The notes: a model not told the origin generated them from the sequence alone. DNA of 41,915 nucleotides from Lachnospiraceae bacterium (GCA_028696165.1 JAQVHQ010000007.1:1-41915); one strand, 5' to 3'; positions 1-9,591 are shown, counted from the first letter of the stretch. Numbers and translations are program-made.

Positions 1-20
1 TAATCCATCCATTTAACCAT
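1..20 (-). CDS. Start of a gene cut by the window edge
   Basis: On the minus strand an ATG at 20 reads MVKWMD before the window ends. A strong ribosome binding site, GGAGGTGA, lies about 8 bases upstream. A 7-bp hairpin (35-41 pairing with 49-55) abuts this site. The gene would be the next one in the polysaccharide cluster, after the putative polymerase and separated from it by about 145 bp. Too little is visible to name a product; the call rests on the ribosome binding site and start only. Confidence 0.4.
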
Positions 21-165
21 CCTTTCTTCACCTCCGAATGACAGTATATCATTCGATGATGCTCAGTAATAGTTGCTGGATTTTATTTGCCTAAATCTGC
101 TGGTTATAGTTTACCACTTACAACACATCGCTTACTTTATTTCTTTCAAAATATATCATTAATTA

Positions 166-1287
166 TCAACTAATCTTATTCCCTTGTTCTACATGATTAA
201 TTACATTTCTATAACGAATAATTTCCATTATTTCAAGCACAATAAAAAAATTATAGTTTAGAATATCCATATTTTCAAATAATGAATATAGCCCCATAAA
301 TATAAGTGGACCAATAAATTTTTTATTTTGAGAAATTATCTTTACACCAAAATAGTATGTTACTAAATAAATTAGATATATTATTATCCCATAATAATAC
401 AATAGCCAAAAATATGTATTATCGACGCCTTGATTATGAAGACCAAATAAGGATGGAAACATGGTATTATGAATTAATGTATTCCACAATGTCGGTCTCC
501 CAGATAATGCCAAACTAAGTGGTCCTAAATTATTTCCTATAGTTAAAGCAATAATATAAGAAATAATTGTAAATATTAAAAACATATACGGGGTAATATT
601 TTTTATAGCAATATTTATTCTGTTGGATTGACATCTTGAAACCAAGAATTCAAATAAAAGGAAAAAACATATTGTTAAAAATCCATTTCTTGAATTACTA
701 TAATAATATAAAATAATAGATATTACTGTAATAATAAAAATGTAAACATATTTTTTTTTCTTACTTTTTCCTAAAGCTAAAATATAAACGCCAAAAAATA
801 TTGGTAAAAAATTTTTAAATACAGCATTAACATGCTCAAACCCCAGGCTATTTCTTTGTATAAGTTCTCCACTTATTAATCTTACTGTATTGTTCCCAGA
901 TACGAATCCAATCTTTCCCAAAATTAATGTAAGAAAATAGAAGAAAATAGCAGACATCACATAATTTTTTATAAAATTGTCATAATCTTTGTTATCATTT
1001 ATATATATAACTGCAAGCAATAATGCTAATATAATATCAACTTCCTTGGTTAAAAATGTAACAACTATTGCAACAATTAAAAAAAAGAAAAAAGGATATT
1101 GTTTTATCCTTAGATTTTTACGATAGAATAATACTAATAATGATAATGTGATAGGAATAATCATTAAGAATGTTTTAATCGGACCGATAAAGATCCCCCA
1201 TACACCAGTATATTTTATAAATAACACCAAAAAGATTATCAAAAATTTAATGTCAAAATGTGGCCTTTTCACTTTAAATTGTATCAT
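166..1287 (-). CDS. Putative polysaccharide polymerase (Wzy-like membrane protein)
   Basis: A 373-residue, very hydrophobic protein with about ten predicted membrane segments and a longer loop around residues 120-160 and 255-290. The fold type, the size and the position beside a flippase fit an O-antigen/capsule polymerase, which joins repeat units on the outer membrane face. Wzy proteins have little sequence conservation, so the name rests on topology and context. The start at 1287 has AGGGGTGAT upstream, and the gene begins 4 bases after the flippase stop. It is strongly AT-rich like its cluster neighbours. A ligase or other multispanning transporter is not excluded. Confidence 0.65.
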   Translation of the reverse strand: MIQFKVKRPHFDIKFLIIFLVLFIKYTGVWGIFIGPIKTFLMIIPITLSLLVLFYRKNLRIKQYPFFFFLIVAIVVTFLTKEVDIILALLLAVIYINDNKDYDNFIKNYVMSAIFFYFLTLILGKIGFVSGNNTVRLISGELIQRNSLGFEHVNAVFKNFLPIFFGVYILALGKSKKKKYVYIFIITVISIILYYYSNSRNGFLTICFFLLFEFLVSRCQSNRINIAIKNITPYMFLIFTIISYIIALTIGNNLGPLSLALSGRPTLWNTLIHNTMFPSLFGLHNQGVDNTYFWLLYYYGIIIYLIYLVTYYFGVKIISQNKKFIGPLIFMGLYSLFENMDILNYNFFIVLEIMEIIRYRNVINHVEQGNKIS

Positions 1288-1291
1288 ATAA

Positions 1292-2689
1292 TCACCCCTT
1301 ATTTTTTCCTAAAAAATCATATAATATATATTTCCGATGAATAAAAATATATATTAAGCATGAAAACACTATTATTACAACCGTTCTCAAATATAGATTG
1401 TCTATATTTCTTGCAAAAAAATAAGGCAAAAAAACGGAAAACGCACCTTTGGTGAGGTACATACCAAATATAGGTACAACTGATTTATAATTTAAATTGT
1501 TTCTTGTTGCAAAAACTTGAAATATCATTACAATAAATTCTGCGGATACAGTACCAATACAAGCTCCTAATGCTCCAAACTTAGGAATAAATATTATATT
1601 TAAAAACAAATTACACACTGCACCTAATACTGTTGAGACTAAATAAATTGTATCTTTTTCATTTGGTATCAAATAATTTGTTCTTATAACAGATGCGATA
1701 GATGAAAACAAAATTGATGGTGCCAATAATTTTAAAATTTGTCCTGATAATGAAAATTCTTTACCAAATAAGATTTCAGATAAATCATTCGATATGAGTA
1801 ATAATCCTATAATAATGGGTATAACTAAGAAAAAATTCAATTCGAAAGTTTCTTTTATTTCACTTTTTATATTGCCCAAATCCTTTGCCATATGAGGTAG
1901 CATAACCGTCCCTAATGCACTTACAATACTCAAAGGAATGTTAATTATTTTTTCAGCATTTTCATAATTACCCAAATCGAAATTACCTACCAGTGCTCCT
2001 ATCATTGTTTTATCCATAATCCTATAAACCCCATAAGCTATAACAGGAATAAACAAAATTACACATGGCTTTATATGTTTTAAAATATTTTTAAGATCTA
2101 TTTTAACTTTAACTAATTCTCGTTTGACAAAAATCCATAAAAAAGCTTGGCTTGCTAATGCACTAAAACTCATAATCAATGTATACAATACCAAATCGTT
2201 TTTGTCTCTAACAAAAATAATAATAAGAAAAAATGACAAAAATTTTATTACAATATTACGAGTAACAGTAATCTTAAATTTTTCTAAGCCGAAAAAGAAC
2301 CAGTTAATATCGAGTGCTACTGTTACTAAATACACCGTTTGTACAAACATAATATTTTTGTTTGGATAAGGAATCAACATAACGAAAATTATATATGTTA
2401 TTGTCATTACTATAGTAAGCGACAGCTGTAACCCGTATATCTCCTTAAACACAATTGACAACCTTTTCTTGTCATGTGATTCTCTGGCAATTGTTCTAGC
2501 ACCATAATTGTTAATGCCCAACATTGATACTAGCATAAAATAATAAACTATTGAATATGTATATGAATAAATACCTATATTATTTGCTCCCAGTACGCGA
2601 GATATATATGGTACAGTAATAAGTGGTAATGCAATTATTAACACTTGATAAACTAAATTGTATAAAAAATTTTTATTTTTACTTTTCAT
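1292..2689 (-). CDS. wzx: Polysaccharide repeat-unit flippase (Wzx, MOP superfamily)
   Basis: A 465-residue integral membrane protein with about 12-14 hydrophobic segments. The N-terminus (LPLITVPYISRVLG, residues about 20-33) is the typical start of polysaccharide exporters in the MOP/MATE superfamily, followed by an NNYGARTIARE-type stretch. Known family role: flipping undecaprenyl-linked repeat units across the membrane for extracellular polymerisation. It overlaps the end of the pyruvyltransferase gene by 11 bases, implying translational coupling, and is followed after 4 bases by the putative polymerase. A flippase next to a putative polymerase indicates a Wzx/Wzy-type pathway. Confidence 0.9.
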   Translation of the reverse strand: MKSKNKNFLYNLVYQVLIIALPLITVPYISRVLGANNIGIYSYTYSIVYYFMLVSMLGINNYGARTIARESHDKKRLSIVFKEIYGLQLSLTIVMTITYIIFVMLIPYPNKNIMFVQTVYLVTVALDINWFFFGLEKFKITVTRNIVIKFLSFFLIIIFVRDKNDLVLYTLIMSFSALASQAFLWIFVKRELVKVKIDLKNILKHIKPCVILFIPVIAYGVYRIMDKTMIGALVGNFDLGNYENAEKIINIPLSIVSALGTVMLPHMAKDLGNIKSEIKETFELNFFLVIPIIIGLLLISNDLSEILFGKEFSLSGQILKLLAPSILFSSIASVIRTNYLIPNEKDTIYLVSTVLGAVCNLFLNIIFIPKFGALGACIGTVSAEFIVMIFQVFATRNNLNYKSVVPIFGMYLTKGAFSVFLPYFFARNIDNLYLRTVVIIVFSCLIYIFIHRKYILYDFLGKNKG

Positions 2690-3803
2690 TTTTCTCTTCC
2701 AAACTATTTTTTAAATATGTAAGTGATTTTTCCTTTAACCCACTAATTACACTTTCGTAATCAGTATAATCAACCTCTTCAAGATAATTATAGTTATTAT
2801 TAAACGAAAACGACATCAACCGATTCTCCAATTTCATTTGTTTTAATAAAGTTAACACTCTATCATCACTTCCGTACATATTACCATTTTTCACTGTAAT
2901 AAATCGATTTCTAAAAATTGTTGAAAAAATCGTTCCGTGAAAGGACGTTGTGATTACTAACTCTGCATTTTTAATAAGATTTAAGTATATCTCTGGGCTT
3001 TCACTATCAACAATCTGAAATCCATACTTTTTGATTCTCCTCAGATAAAAAGACTTTGAACTCCATGTAATTACTTTCATATTATATTTATTTGAAATTT
3101 TTTGAACAAATTTGCAAATTTCCTTATCAAATGTTGGAGCATAGAAAAATATATATTTTTGAAAAGTCTTTTTATATTTGCAAATTATTTTTTCATAATC
3201 ACACAAATCTAGTAAAAGTGTAGGATCTAACACAACTGGAACTTTTTTATCTATTAAATCCATAATCCACTTTTGACCATTATTTTCTCGAATTGAAATG
3301 GCATCAAATGCGTTCAAAAGTTTAATATATTTGGAAACATCATCAGTATTATCCTGTATTTTTTTTGCACCAAAACTTGGAGCATATGCGATTTTTTTTG
3401 CCTTTTTCACCCAATTCAAAAAATAAGCATCGTCGTAATCATCTATGGTAATATTCCAAATTTGATCACTTCCTGCAATGACAATATCGTATTTTTCAAT
3501 AATTTCACTTGATTGATGATATTCCTTTGATAAATTAAAATATTTATTTTTAAATTCTTCATATTGACGATTATTATTCTTGATTCTTTTTTCATGAGGT
3601 AATAATATGATATTCTTCAAAATATTTTTTATAGAATTATTCTTAAATCTCACACTATATATTTCTTGTTGTCCTTTTGAAGAAAAATTAATTATTTCAA
3701 CTTCATATCCTAATCTTTGGATAACAGTTTGTATTGCATATGATTCCATCATGGAACCACAATTATATGAATTGTGAAAAGTGATTATACCTATTTTTTT
3801 CAT
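2679..3803 (-). CDS. Polysaccharide pyruvyltransferase family protein
   Basis: A 374-residue protein beginning MKKIGIITFHNSYNCGSMM, typical of the WcaK/CsaB polysaccharide pyruvyltransferase family. Family hallmarks visible are the IAGSDQIWN block near residue 110 and the TTSFHGTIFSTIF block near residue 290. Members transfer pyruvate from phosphoenolpyruvate onto a sugar, adding negative charge. The start at 3803 is preferred over an upstream in-frame ATG at 3827 because AGAGGAAAC precedes it and the homologous N-terminus starts there. It sits 10 bases after a family 2 glycosyltransferase. The product would make the polymer acidic; the acceptor sugar cannot be read from sequence. Confidence 0.85.
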   Translation of the reverse strand: MKKIGIITFHNSYNCGSMMESYAIQTVIQRLGYEVEIINFSSKGQQEIYSVRFKNNSIKNILKNIILLPHEKRIKNNNRQYEEFKNKYFNLSKEYHQSSEIIEKYDIVIAGSDQIWNITIDDYDDAYFLNWVKKAKKIAYAPSFGAKKIQDNTDDVSKYIKLLNAFDAISIRENNGQKWIMDLIDKKVPVVLDPTLLLDLCDYEKIICKYKKTFQKYIFFYAPTFDKEICKFVQKISNKYNMKVITWSSKSFYLRRIKKYGFQIVDSESPEIYLNLIKNAELVITTSFHGTIFSTIFRNRFITVKNGNMYGSDDRVLTLLKQMKLENRLMSFSFNNNYNYLEEVDYTDYESVISGLKEKSLTYLKNSLEEKNEK

Positions 3804-3813
3804 AATGTTTCCT

Positions 3814-4791
3814 CTACACTTCTGCAAAATATTCTTTTCTTTTATTTCTTTTTATTTTATGCTTAATATTAAATAAGAAATATAATAAAAAGTACATTTT
3901 CTTTCTACATAAACCTATGACAATTGTTTCAATCATGTTATCAGTTTTCTTTGTTTCTAGAATACTTTTATATGGTTCAAAATTTAAAAAATCAAAAAAA
4001 CTCAATGCTTCTTTATATGATTCCAAATAAGAAATTCTATCAATAATTGTTCTTATAGCATCTATTTTAAATTCTTCCTTTTTCTTCATAATATAATAAT
4101 CACAAAATTGATTATCTTCCAATAATAAAGAATCTAGTATAGTATGAAATCTGATATCTGAAGAAATTATATTCTTATTAAAACTGTGTGTTGCTGATCC
4201 ATTTGCATATCTATATAAATAGAAAGATTTACTTTCAATAGAACAATAATTCGCTTGTAAAAATGCTTCTATATTAAAAATCATATCTTCACCATTAATT
4301 ATATCTTCATGAAATTTAATATTATTTTTTTTCAAAAATTCAAGTCGAAATAATTTGCTATATGGACCAGAAATATAAATGTTTTTATATCCAATAATAT
4401 ATTTTAATATATCCTTCTTTTCCAATTTTTCACCCAGAAATTTAGAATAATATATAATATCCTTATTGCTTTGTAAACCAGAATAAATTATATTTAACCA
4501 ATTATCATCTAAGGTATCATCTGCATCTACAAAGGAAATATACTTACCATGTGCTTTATCTATTCCAACATTTCTAGAATGCGACACCCCATAATTTTGA
4601 TTATTAATTAAAATTATATTTTTGTATTTATCATATTTTTTTAAAATACTCCAAGTATTATCTGTTGAACCATCATTAATGATGATTAACTCTAATTCAT
4701 CTCTATTGTTAAATTTATCTATTATATTTTTCAAACACTTTTCTATATATAAGTTCCCATTGTATACTGGTATTATCAATGATAATTTCAT
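3814..4791 (-). CDS. Glycosyltransferase family 2 protein
   Basis: A 325-residue GT-A enzyme. The N-terminus MKLSLIIPVYNG, the INDGSTDNTW block (about residues 40-50) and the metal-binding DAD in SFVDADDTLDD (about 88-98) are classic family 2 features. It transfers a sugar from a nucleotide donor onto the growing lipid-linked repeat unit at the inner membrane face. The start at 4791 is chosen because GAGGG lies upstream and the catalytic domain begins there; the longer in-frame extension to 4878 overlaps the previous gene and has no family similarity. The C-terminus is Lys/Arg rich, suggesting peripheral membrane contact. Donor and linkage are unknown. Confidence 0.9.
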   Translation of the reverse strand: MKLSLIIPVYNGNLYIEKCLKNIIDKFNNRDELELIIINDGSTDNTWSILKKYDKYKNIILINNQNYGVSHSRNVGIDKAHGKYISFVDADDTLDDNWLNIIYSGLQSNKDIIYYSKFLGEKLEKKDILKYIIGYKNIYISGPYSKLFRLEFLKKNNIKFHEDIINGEDMIFNIEAFLQANYCSIESKSFYLYRYANGSATHSFNKNIISSDIRFHTILDSLLLEDNQFCDYYIMKKKEEFKIDAIRTIIDRISYLESYKEALSFFDFLNFEPYKSILETKKTDNMIETIVIGLCRKKMYFLLYFLFNIKHKIKRNKRKEYFAEV

Positions 4792-4795
4792 TTTT

Positions 4796-5758
4796 TCAAA
4801 CCCTCTTAATTGTTTTAATAGACAAACGCAATTTCGTATAAATATACATAACAAATGGTATTTTACATATAAAAGCACAATAAAAAATACATATTTTACT
4901 TCTACTCTCTTCTACTATTTGTTTAACTATAATAGCAAAATCTTCATTTTGGATAATTTCTTTCATTTCTTTATATTTCCTCAACTTTGCAATTTCACTA
5001 TCTATTAATCTTACTTTCTTTTTTGTAAAATAATTATTATCATTTACCATCTTTCTGATATTTTTTTTTATTTTTATTGTGTCAATAATATAATTTATAT
5101 CTTTGATTTTTTTCAAAACATTGAAACTAGAATTAGTAATACTCGTTGAAAACATCAAATAATTATAAAATACATCATCATGATAAAATATTCCATCAAC
5201 AAATTCACAATAACTTACCAAAAATAACATATCCTCGATATAATGTGCATTAGTATCAAATTTTATATTTTTAACAATATTGTATTCATATAAATATCCC
5301 CAAATGTATCCACCTATTTTACCATTAACAATATTAAAAAACATATTCTTATTAGAACAAGATTCTCTTTTTGATAATTTTGAACCTTTCTCTGTAATAA
5401 GCCGGTAATTGACACCATTCAATTTCCCTTTTTGATAATTTGAAATTAGTATTTCAAATAACTCTAAATCTAAAAAATCATCTCCATCAACAAAAAATAT
5501 GTATCTGCCTTTTGATGCATCTATACCTCTATTACGAGCAACAGATGGTCCTGCATTCGCCTGTTTCAAAAGATTAACCCTTGAATCCTTCTCTATAATA
5601 TCTTCAACTAATTCAACAGTATTATCTTGAGAACCATCATCTATTACAATCACTTCTATATTTTTATATGTTTGATTAATAATCGAATGAAGACATTTTT
5701 CTATAACTTTACTGCCATTATATATTGGAACAATTACTGAGATTAAATCTTCACGCAT
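4796..5758 (-). CDS. Glycosyltransferase family 2 protein
   Basis: A 320-residue GT-A enzyme starting MREDLISVIVPIYNG, with VIDDGSQDNT near residue 40 and the DxD motif in FFVDGDDFLD near residue 90. It is a divergent relative of the next gene (3814-4791), with the same domain layout and similar length, suggesting an old duplication. A hydrophobic patch lies near the C-terminus (KICIFYCAFICKIPF). Ribosome binding site AGGGGAAAG precedes the ATG. It sits 8 bases downstream of the family 4 gene and 4 bases ahead of the next. Predicted role is sugar addition to the repeat unit; substrate unknown. Confidence 0.9.
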   Translation of the reverse strand: MREDLISVIVPIYNGSKVIEKCLHSIINQTYKNIEVIVIDDGSQDNTVELVEDIIEKDSRVNLLKQANAGPSVARNRGIDASKGRYIFFVDGDDFLDLELFEILISNYQKGKLNGVNYRLITEKGSKLSKRESCSNKNMFFNIVNGKIGGYIWGYLYEYNIVKNIKFDTNAHYIEDMLFLVSYCEFVDGIFYHDDVFYNYLMFSTSITNSSFNVLKKIKDINYIIDTIKIKKNIRKMVNDNNYFTKKKVRLIDSEIAKLRKYKEMKEIIQNEDFAIIVKQIVEESRSKICIFYCAFICKIPFVMYIYTKLRLSIKTIKRV

Positions 5759-5766
5759 ACTTTCCC

Positions 5767-6804
5767 CTAACTTTGATAAATACTGCTAATTTCATTTATA
5801 TACTTTTCCAAATTATTCACATAATAATTTGAAAGAAGTACATCATCCCTCATGGTTTTCATTAATTGTTTATTCTCCAATAGACTTAAAACATAATTGG
5901 CCAATTCATCATCATCATCTGAAATAAATCCCGTTTCTCCATGTTTAACTATTTCTTTAAGACCATCCGTTGGAGTAGTTACAATAGGTAGTCCACAAGC
6001 TATTGCTTCTAATGCACACATTGGAGTTCCTTCGTAAATCGATGTCATAATCATAATTTTTGAACTAGCTAGCAATTTATATGGATTAGACATAAAGCCT
6101 TTCATAATAATGTTATTTTGAAGTTTTAGACTTTTTATTTTTTCTCTTATTTCATCCTCTAAATCACCATTTCCTACTATAGCCAACCGTGTACTAGGCC
6201 TTTTCATGACTATACTGTTCATAATTTTTATTAGTCTTAGTGGATTTTTAGGATATGATAATCTACCAAGAAAAATAAGATCAAAATCATAAGAATTCTC
6301 ATCATACATAATTTTCTTTTTTAAGTCTTCCACATCAATTACATTATACAAAACCACTGATTTTTTAGAGACTTTCTTTTTAAACTTATAGTTATCCAGC
6401 GCAGATTTTGAAACCCATACAATACTACTAAATTTATTAGAAAAAAGTAAAAATAAAATTGATTTTAGAGAAATAACTCTCATATTTTCATGATTACCAT
6501 GAATATGAGCTATTATTTTTATCTTCTTAGAACATAAAGCAGCCATTATACATGATTTTGCGTCATGAGCATGTATAATATCTGGTTTTTCTTTTTTGAT
6601 TAATTTTTTCACTTCTGAATATGTGAAAGATTTTAAAGGTAGAACTGAAATATTTCTATCTTTTAAACTTTTTTTGTTTTCACCTATTTCCGTAACATAA
6701 TACATTTTATAATCATCTTTATTTAGAGATTGTATAATCTGACAAGCAACATTTTCTGCTCCTGAAAAACTGTTTGTACTTATTAAATGAAATACTTTTT
6801 TCAC
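5767..6804 (-). CDS. Glycosyltransferase family 4 protein
   Basis: A 345-residue GT-B enzyme with a GTG start preceded by AGAGGTAAAA. The N-terminal half carries SFSGAENVACQI and IIHAHDAKS, and the C-terminal donor-binding half carries DLIFLGRLSYPKNP and the E-x7-E signature in EGTPMCALEAIACG (residues about 265-280). It therefore belongs to the family 4 retaining glycosyltransferases used in capsule assembly. It sits in the middle of the packed cassette, 19 bases after the preceding transferase and 8 bases before the next. The sugar donor is not deducible. Confidence 0.9.
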   Translation of the reverse strand: MKKVFHLISTNSFSGAENVACQIIQSLNKDDYKMYYVTEIGENKKSLKDRNISVLPLKSFTYSEVKKLIKKEKPDIIHAHDAKSCIMAALCSKKIKIIAHIHGNHENMRVISLKSILFLLFSNKFSSIVWVSKSALDNYKFKKKVSKKSVVLYNVIDVEDLKKKIMYDENSYDFDLIFLGRLSYPKNPLRLIKIMNSIVMKRPSTRLAIVGNGDLEDEIREKIKSLKLQNNIIMKGFMSNPYKLLASSKIMIMTSIYEGTPMCALEAIACGLPIVTTPTDGLKEIVKHGETGFISDDDDELANYVLSLLENKQLMKTMRDDVLLSNYYVNNLEKYINEISSIYQS

Positions 6805-6823
6805 ATTTTTACCTCTTTACTAA

Positions 6824-7945
6824 TTAATCTAAAAACTCATTATACACTTTGACCATAATATCTCTAACATTATTAATATCATATTTTTCAATTTCATTTG
6901 TATTACTAAGACCTATTTGTTTATATTGCTTCGAATTATTTATGAATTTATTAATACACTCATATATCTCTTCTACATTAGCAGGATTGAACAGCATTCC
7001 ATTCTCACCATTTATTAGATCCACATTACCTTTAATTTTTGAACAAATACAATATTTCCCACAGGTCATTGCCTCCATTAACGAGGCTGATAACCCTTCT
7101 CTAAAAGAAGGAAAAATAAAAGCATCAGCTTCTTTTAAAATCAAAAAAACATCCGTTCTATAACCAGCAAGGATTACATTTTTTTCTAATTTACACTCTT
7201 TTATTACTGATATTAGATATTCTTTCAAATCTCCCATACCACAAATGATATATGTGAATTTTTTTTCATTCAGCATTGCCAAAGCTCTAATTACTGATTC
7301 ATGATTTTTATTAGCATTTAATTCTCCAATGGATACAAAAAGTAAATTTTCATCCGGAATATTATATTCGTTTCTTATTGTTGCCTCAGATTTTGCATTC
7401 AATATTTTCTCCATATTGATACCAATTCCTGGAACATATATTGCTTTTCCTCGCAATTTCATTTTTAATCCAATTTGATAATCTTCATTATTTATCAATA
7501 TTAATAAATCCGTATACTTTGCTAATAGCATTTCAATTGGTTTATAGATAATTTTATTTTTAAGTGGACAACCCTTATAAAAGAAAAAACTATGAGGTGT
7601 ATAAACTACTTTACGAATCTTTGCTCTTTTAGCTGCAATGCGAGCAATAACGCCACATACTGCATTGTGACAATCAACAACATTGATATTGTATCGTTTA
7701 ATAATGTTTTCTAACTGAATCAAATTTGTAATCATTTGTATACAAGGAGTTCTCACAAAAGAAATATTATGAAGAATACATCCTTTTTCTAATAATATTT
7801 CATTCTTTTGATTTTTGTCTTTATCTTCAAAATTACATGCACAGTGTACTCTATATCCCATTTTTTGATAAATGGATATATTAGATAATTCAAATGAAGT
7901 TAAAAAATCTCCATATGTACACACAAATAATACGTCTTTATTCAT
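6824..7945 (-). CDS. Glycosyltransferase family 4 protein (EpsD/CapM-like)
   Basis: A 373-residue GT-B enzyme. The block YTPHSFFFYKGCPLKNK (about residue 118 onward) followed by TDLLILINNEDY resembles the EpsD/CapM subgroup, where a short acceptor-side motif with this layout is common. The donor domain has VSIGELNANKNHE and the FREGLSASLMEAMTCG signature. These enzymes usually add an early sugar to the primed lipid carrier. AGGAGCAG precedes the ATG, and the start is only 2 bases beyond the stop of the DUF1972-type gene, so the two are co-translated. The subgroup is an inference from remembered family patterns. Confidence 0.88.
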   Translation of the reverse strand: MNKDVLFVCTYGDFLTSFELSNISIYQKMGYRVHCACNFEDKDKNQKNEILLEKGCILHNISFVRTPCIQMITNLIQLENIIKRYNINVVDCHNAVCGVIARIAAKRAKIRKVVYTPHSFFFYKGCPLKNKIIYKPIEMLLAKYTDLLILINNEDYQIGLKMKLRGKAIYVPGIGINMEKILNAKSEATIRNEYNIPDENLLFVSIGELNANKNHESVIRALAMLNEKKFTYIICGMGDLKEYLISVIKECKLEKNVILAGYRTDVFLILKEADAFIFPSFREGLSASLMEAMTCGKYCICSKIKGNVDLINGENGMLFNPANVEEIYECINKFINNSKQYKQIGLSNTNEIEKYDINNVRDIMVKVYNEFLD

Positions 7946-7947
7946 AT

Positions 7948-9183
7948 CTACTGCTCCTGTCTAGCAAGAAGTTCATAATACTTATCGCATATTTTTTTCC
8001 ATGTATACTCATCAGCCACTCTTCTTTTTGCTTTTTCCCCTAATTTAATAATATCTTCTTGCTTCATTCTATCCACTTGATTTATCATCCTAGATAATTC
8101 ACCCTTATTTCTTCCCCAATAAATTGCACACTCCTGGGCAACTTCTCTATTAAATCCTACATCTACAAGTAAATTCAGATTCGTACTACCTAATGCCTCA
8201 ATAAGACTTGGATTTGTTCCGCCAACTGTATGTCCATGGAAATAAGCATACGCATTTTCTCTAATCTTTTTCAACACTTCTTGATCGTACACTGTACCTA
8301 CAAATTTAATTCTCGAATCTGCTTTGAAATGAAGTTTTAATTCCAATTCATTCAGAAATTTATTATTCACATTTGTAATAATTGCAAAATCACGCTTTGA
8401 GTTTGATTTCATAAATTCACGAATCATAATTTCAAATGAATTTTCTGGAACGAAACGTCCAACAACCAAATAATAATCTTTCTTTTTTAGTTTCTTTTCT
8501 TGATACCAATTTACTAATTTGGGATCAGCATCAGATAGTTTACTTGGAGTCAAATCTGCACCATATGCAATAAATGTCGTCTTAGGATTTCTTTTTTTTA
8601 TTCCTTTTCCATCATAGCATTTGTGAATATACTTCTCGATGTTGACAGAATCGCATATAGCAAGATCACAATATTTAATCATCATCTGCTCTGATATTTT
8701 CCAGTATTTTCTCACTGGTGCAGACCACTTGGCTCTCATCCATTCATGTCCATCCGGATTCAAATATACTTTTCCTCCCAACTTATGAATTTCTTTATAA
8801 AAATGGCATGCAACTGGTCCTATTCTACATGCCATAATATATACAATCGGATGTTTAATCTGATGTTCTTTAATATAGGAACAGCATTTTTTCAGTGCTG
8901 CCACGTCATAATAAATTGCTACAGCAGGTCCCAATTTAGGAATCTTAATTTTAAAACAATGAGCATTATGGTAAATGAATTCTGAACTTGATATTTGAGT
9001 CACTCCGGTAACCTTTGTTTCATCCATTGCACCATCACCATTGGCTTTACATGCCACATGATATTTGATATTATCCTTATTCTGATGATATTCTGTCAAC
9101 TTGTCAATAAAAGTTTCATATCCTCCATATGCACCTAGTGACTTTCCACCAACCAGAAATACATGTTGTATATCTTGACTCAT
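7948..9183 (-). CDS. DUF1972-type glycosyltransferase, possibly a rhamnosyltransferase
   Basis: A 411-residue GT-B enzyme. The N-terminus HVFLVGGKSLGAYGGYETFI matches the DUF1972 domain of Cps2T-type beta-1,4-rhamnosyltransferases. The C-terminal half contains YLVVGRFVPENSFE and HGHTVGGTNPSLIEALGS, the nucleotide-sugar binding region. In streptococcal capsules this enzyme adds rhamnose as the second sugar after the priming transferase, which fits its place as the first gene of the cassette after the priming enzyme. Rhamnose is an inference; no dTDP-rhamnose synthesis genes are in the window. GAGAGAAG precedes the ATG. Confidence 0.85.
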   Translation of the reverse strand: MSQDIQHVFLVGGKSLGAYGGYETFIDKLTEYHQNKDNIKYHVACKANGDGAMDETKVTGVTQISSSEFIYHNAHCFKIKIPKLGPAVAIYYDVAALKKCCSYIKEHQIKHPIVYIMACRIGPVACHFYKEIHKLGGKVYLNPDGHEWMRAKWSAPVRKYWKISEQMMIKYCDLAICDSVNIEKYIHKCYDGKGIKKRNPKTTFIAYGADLTPSKLSDADPKLVNWYQEKKLKKKDYYLVVGRFVPENSFEIMIREFMKSNSKRDFAIITNVNNKFLNELELKLHFKADSRIKFVGTVYDQEVLKKIRENAYAYFHGHTVGGTNPSLIEALGSTNLNLLVDVGFNREVAQECAIYWGRNKGELSRMINQVDRMKQEDIIKLGEKAKRRVADEYTWKKICDKYYELLARQEQ

Positions 9184-9236
9184 AATCTTCTCTCATTTCT
9201 TTTATAATAAAAATTTATTTTAATACTTTTAATCCT

Positions 9237-9276
9237 AAAAACGACAAACAGCGGAAGATTTATCATCTCTCCGCTG
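9237..9276 (-). terminator. Intrinsic terminator or attenuator in the leader of the glycosyltransferase operon
   Basis: On the minus strand a 7-bp stem CAGCGGA/TCCGCTG (9270-9276 with 9249-9255) is followed by TTTGTCGTTTTT. It lies about 55 bases before the first cassette gene at 9183, so it would stop transcription entering the cassette unless bypassed. Confidence 0.55.
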
Positions 9277-9390
9277 CGGCACCTCAACCCTCCTTAGTCG
9301 GCCAAAACGCTTGATTTTTCAAGCTTTTTGCTCACTTTTCCGGGTAAGAAAATATGAACTTCGAAGTATAGCCTGACGACTCACTACCTC
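9277..9390 (-). promoter_or_regulatory. Candidate structured leader RNA ahead of the glycosyltransferase cassette
   Basis: About 105 bases can fold as a branched RNA. A closing helix pairs 9377-9381 with 9296-9300 (AGTCG/CGACT). Inside it are a self-complementary ACTTCGAAGT (9358-9367), a TTTTC/GAAAA hairpin (9336-9340 with 9348-9352) and a GCTTG/CAAGC hairpin (9309-9313 with 9320-9324). A GGAGGGTTGAGGTGCCGC stretch links it to the terminator at 9237-9276. It matches no RNA family I can name with confidence; exopolysaccharide operons are known to use antitermination elements in such positions. Confidence 0.45.
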
Positions 9391-9398
9391 TTGTCCCT

Positions 9399-9531
9399 AT
9401 TATGCCCTAAACATATTATGCCCTAACCATATTATGACCTAAACATATTATGACCTAAACATATTATGCCGTATTCATATTATGCCCTAAACATATCATG
9501 CCATAAACATATTATGCCATATACATATTAT
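9399..9531. repeat. Tandem 16-bp repeat in the cassette leader, about 8 copies
   Basis: Eight consecutive units of ATTATGCCCTAAACAT and variants (units start at 9399, 9415, 9431, 9447, 9463, 9479, 9495, 9511) with a partial ninth. All units are exactly 16 bp, with substitutions only. The array lies between a candidate promoter (9592-9620) and the folded leader, so it should be transcribed. No gene is seen between 9184 and 9628. Confidence 0.9.
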
Positions 9532-9591
9532 ATTCTATTTTAATTCAACATATTTCAAACAACATTTGCCTTTGATTAAACGGTATATCAA

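Noticed and set aside
9277-9310. T-box riboswitch
   Set aside because: GGTTGAGGTGCCGC is slightly like the T-box sequence, but the conserved core is not matched and no aminoacyl-tRNA or amino acid gene follows.
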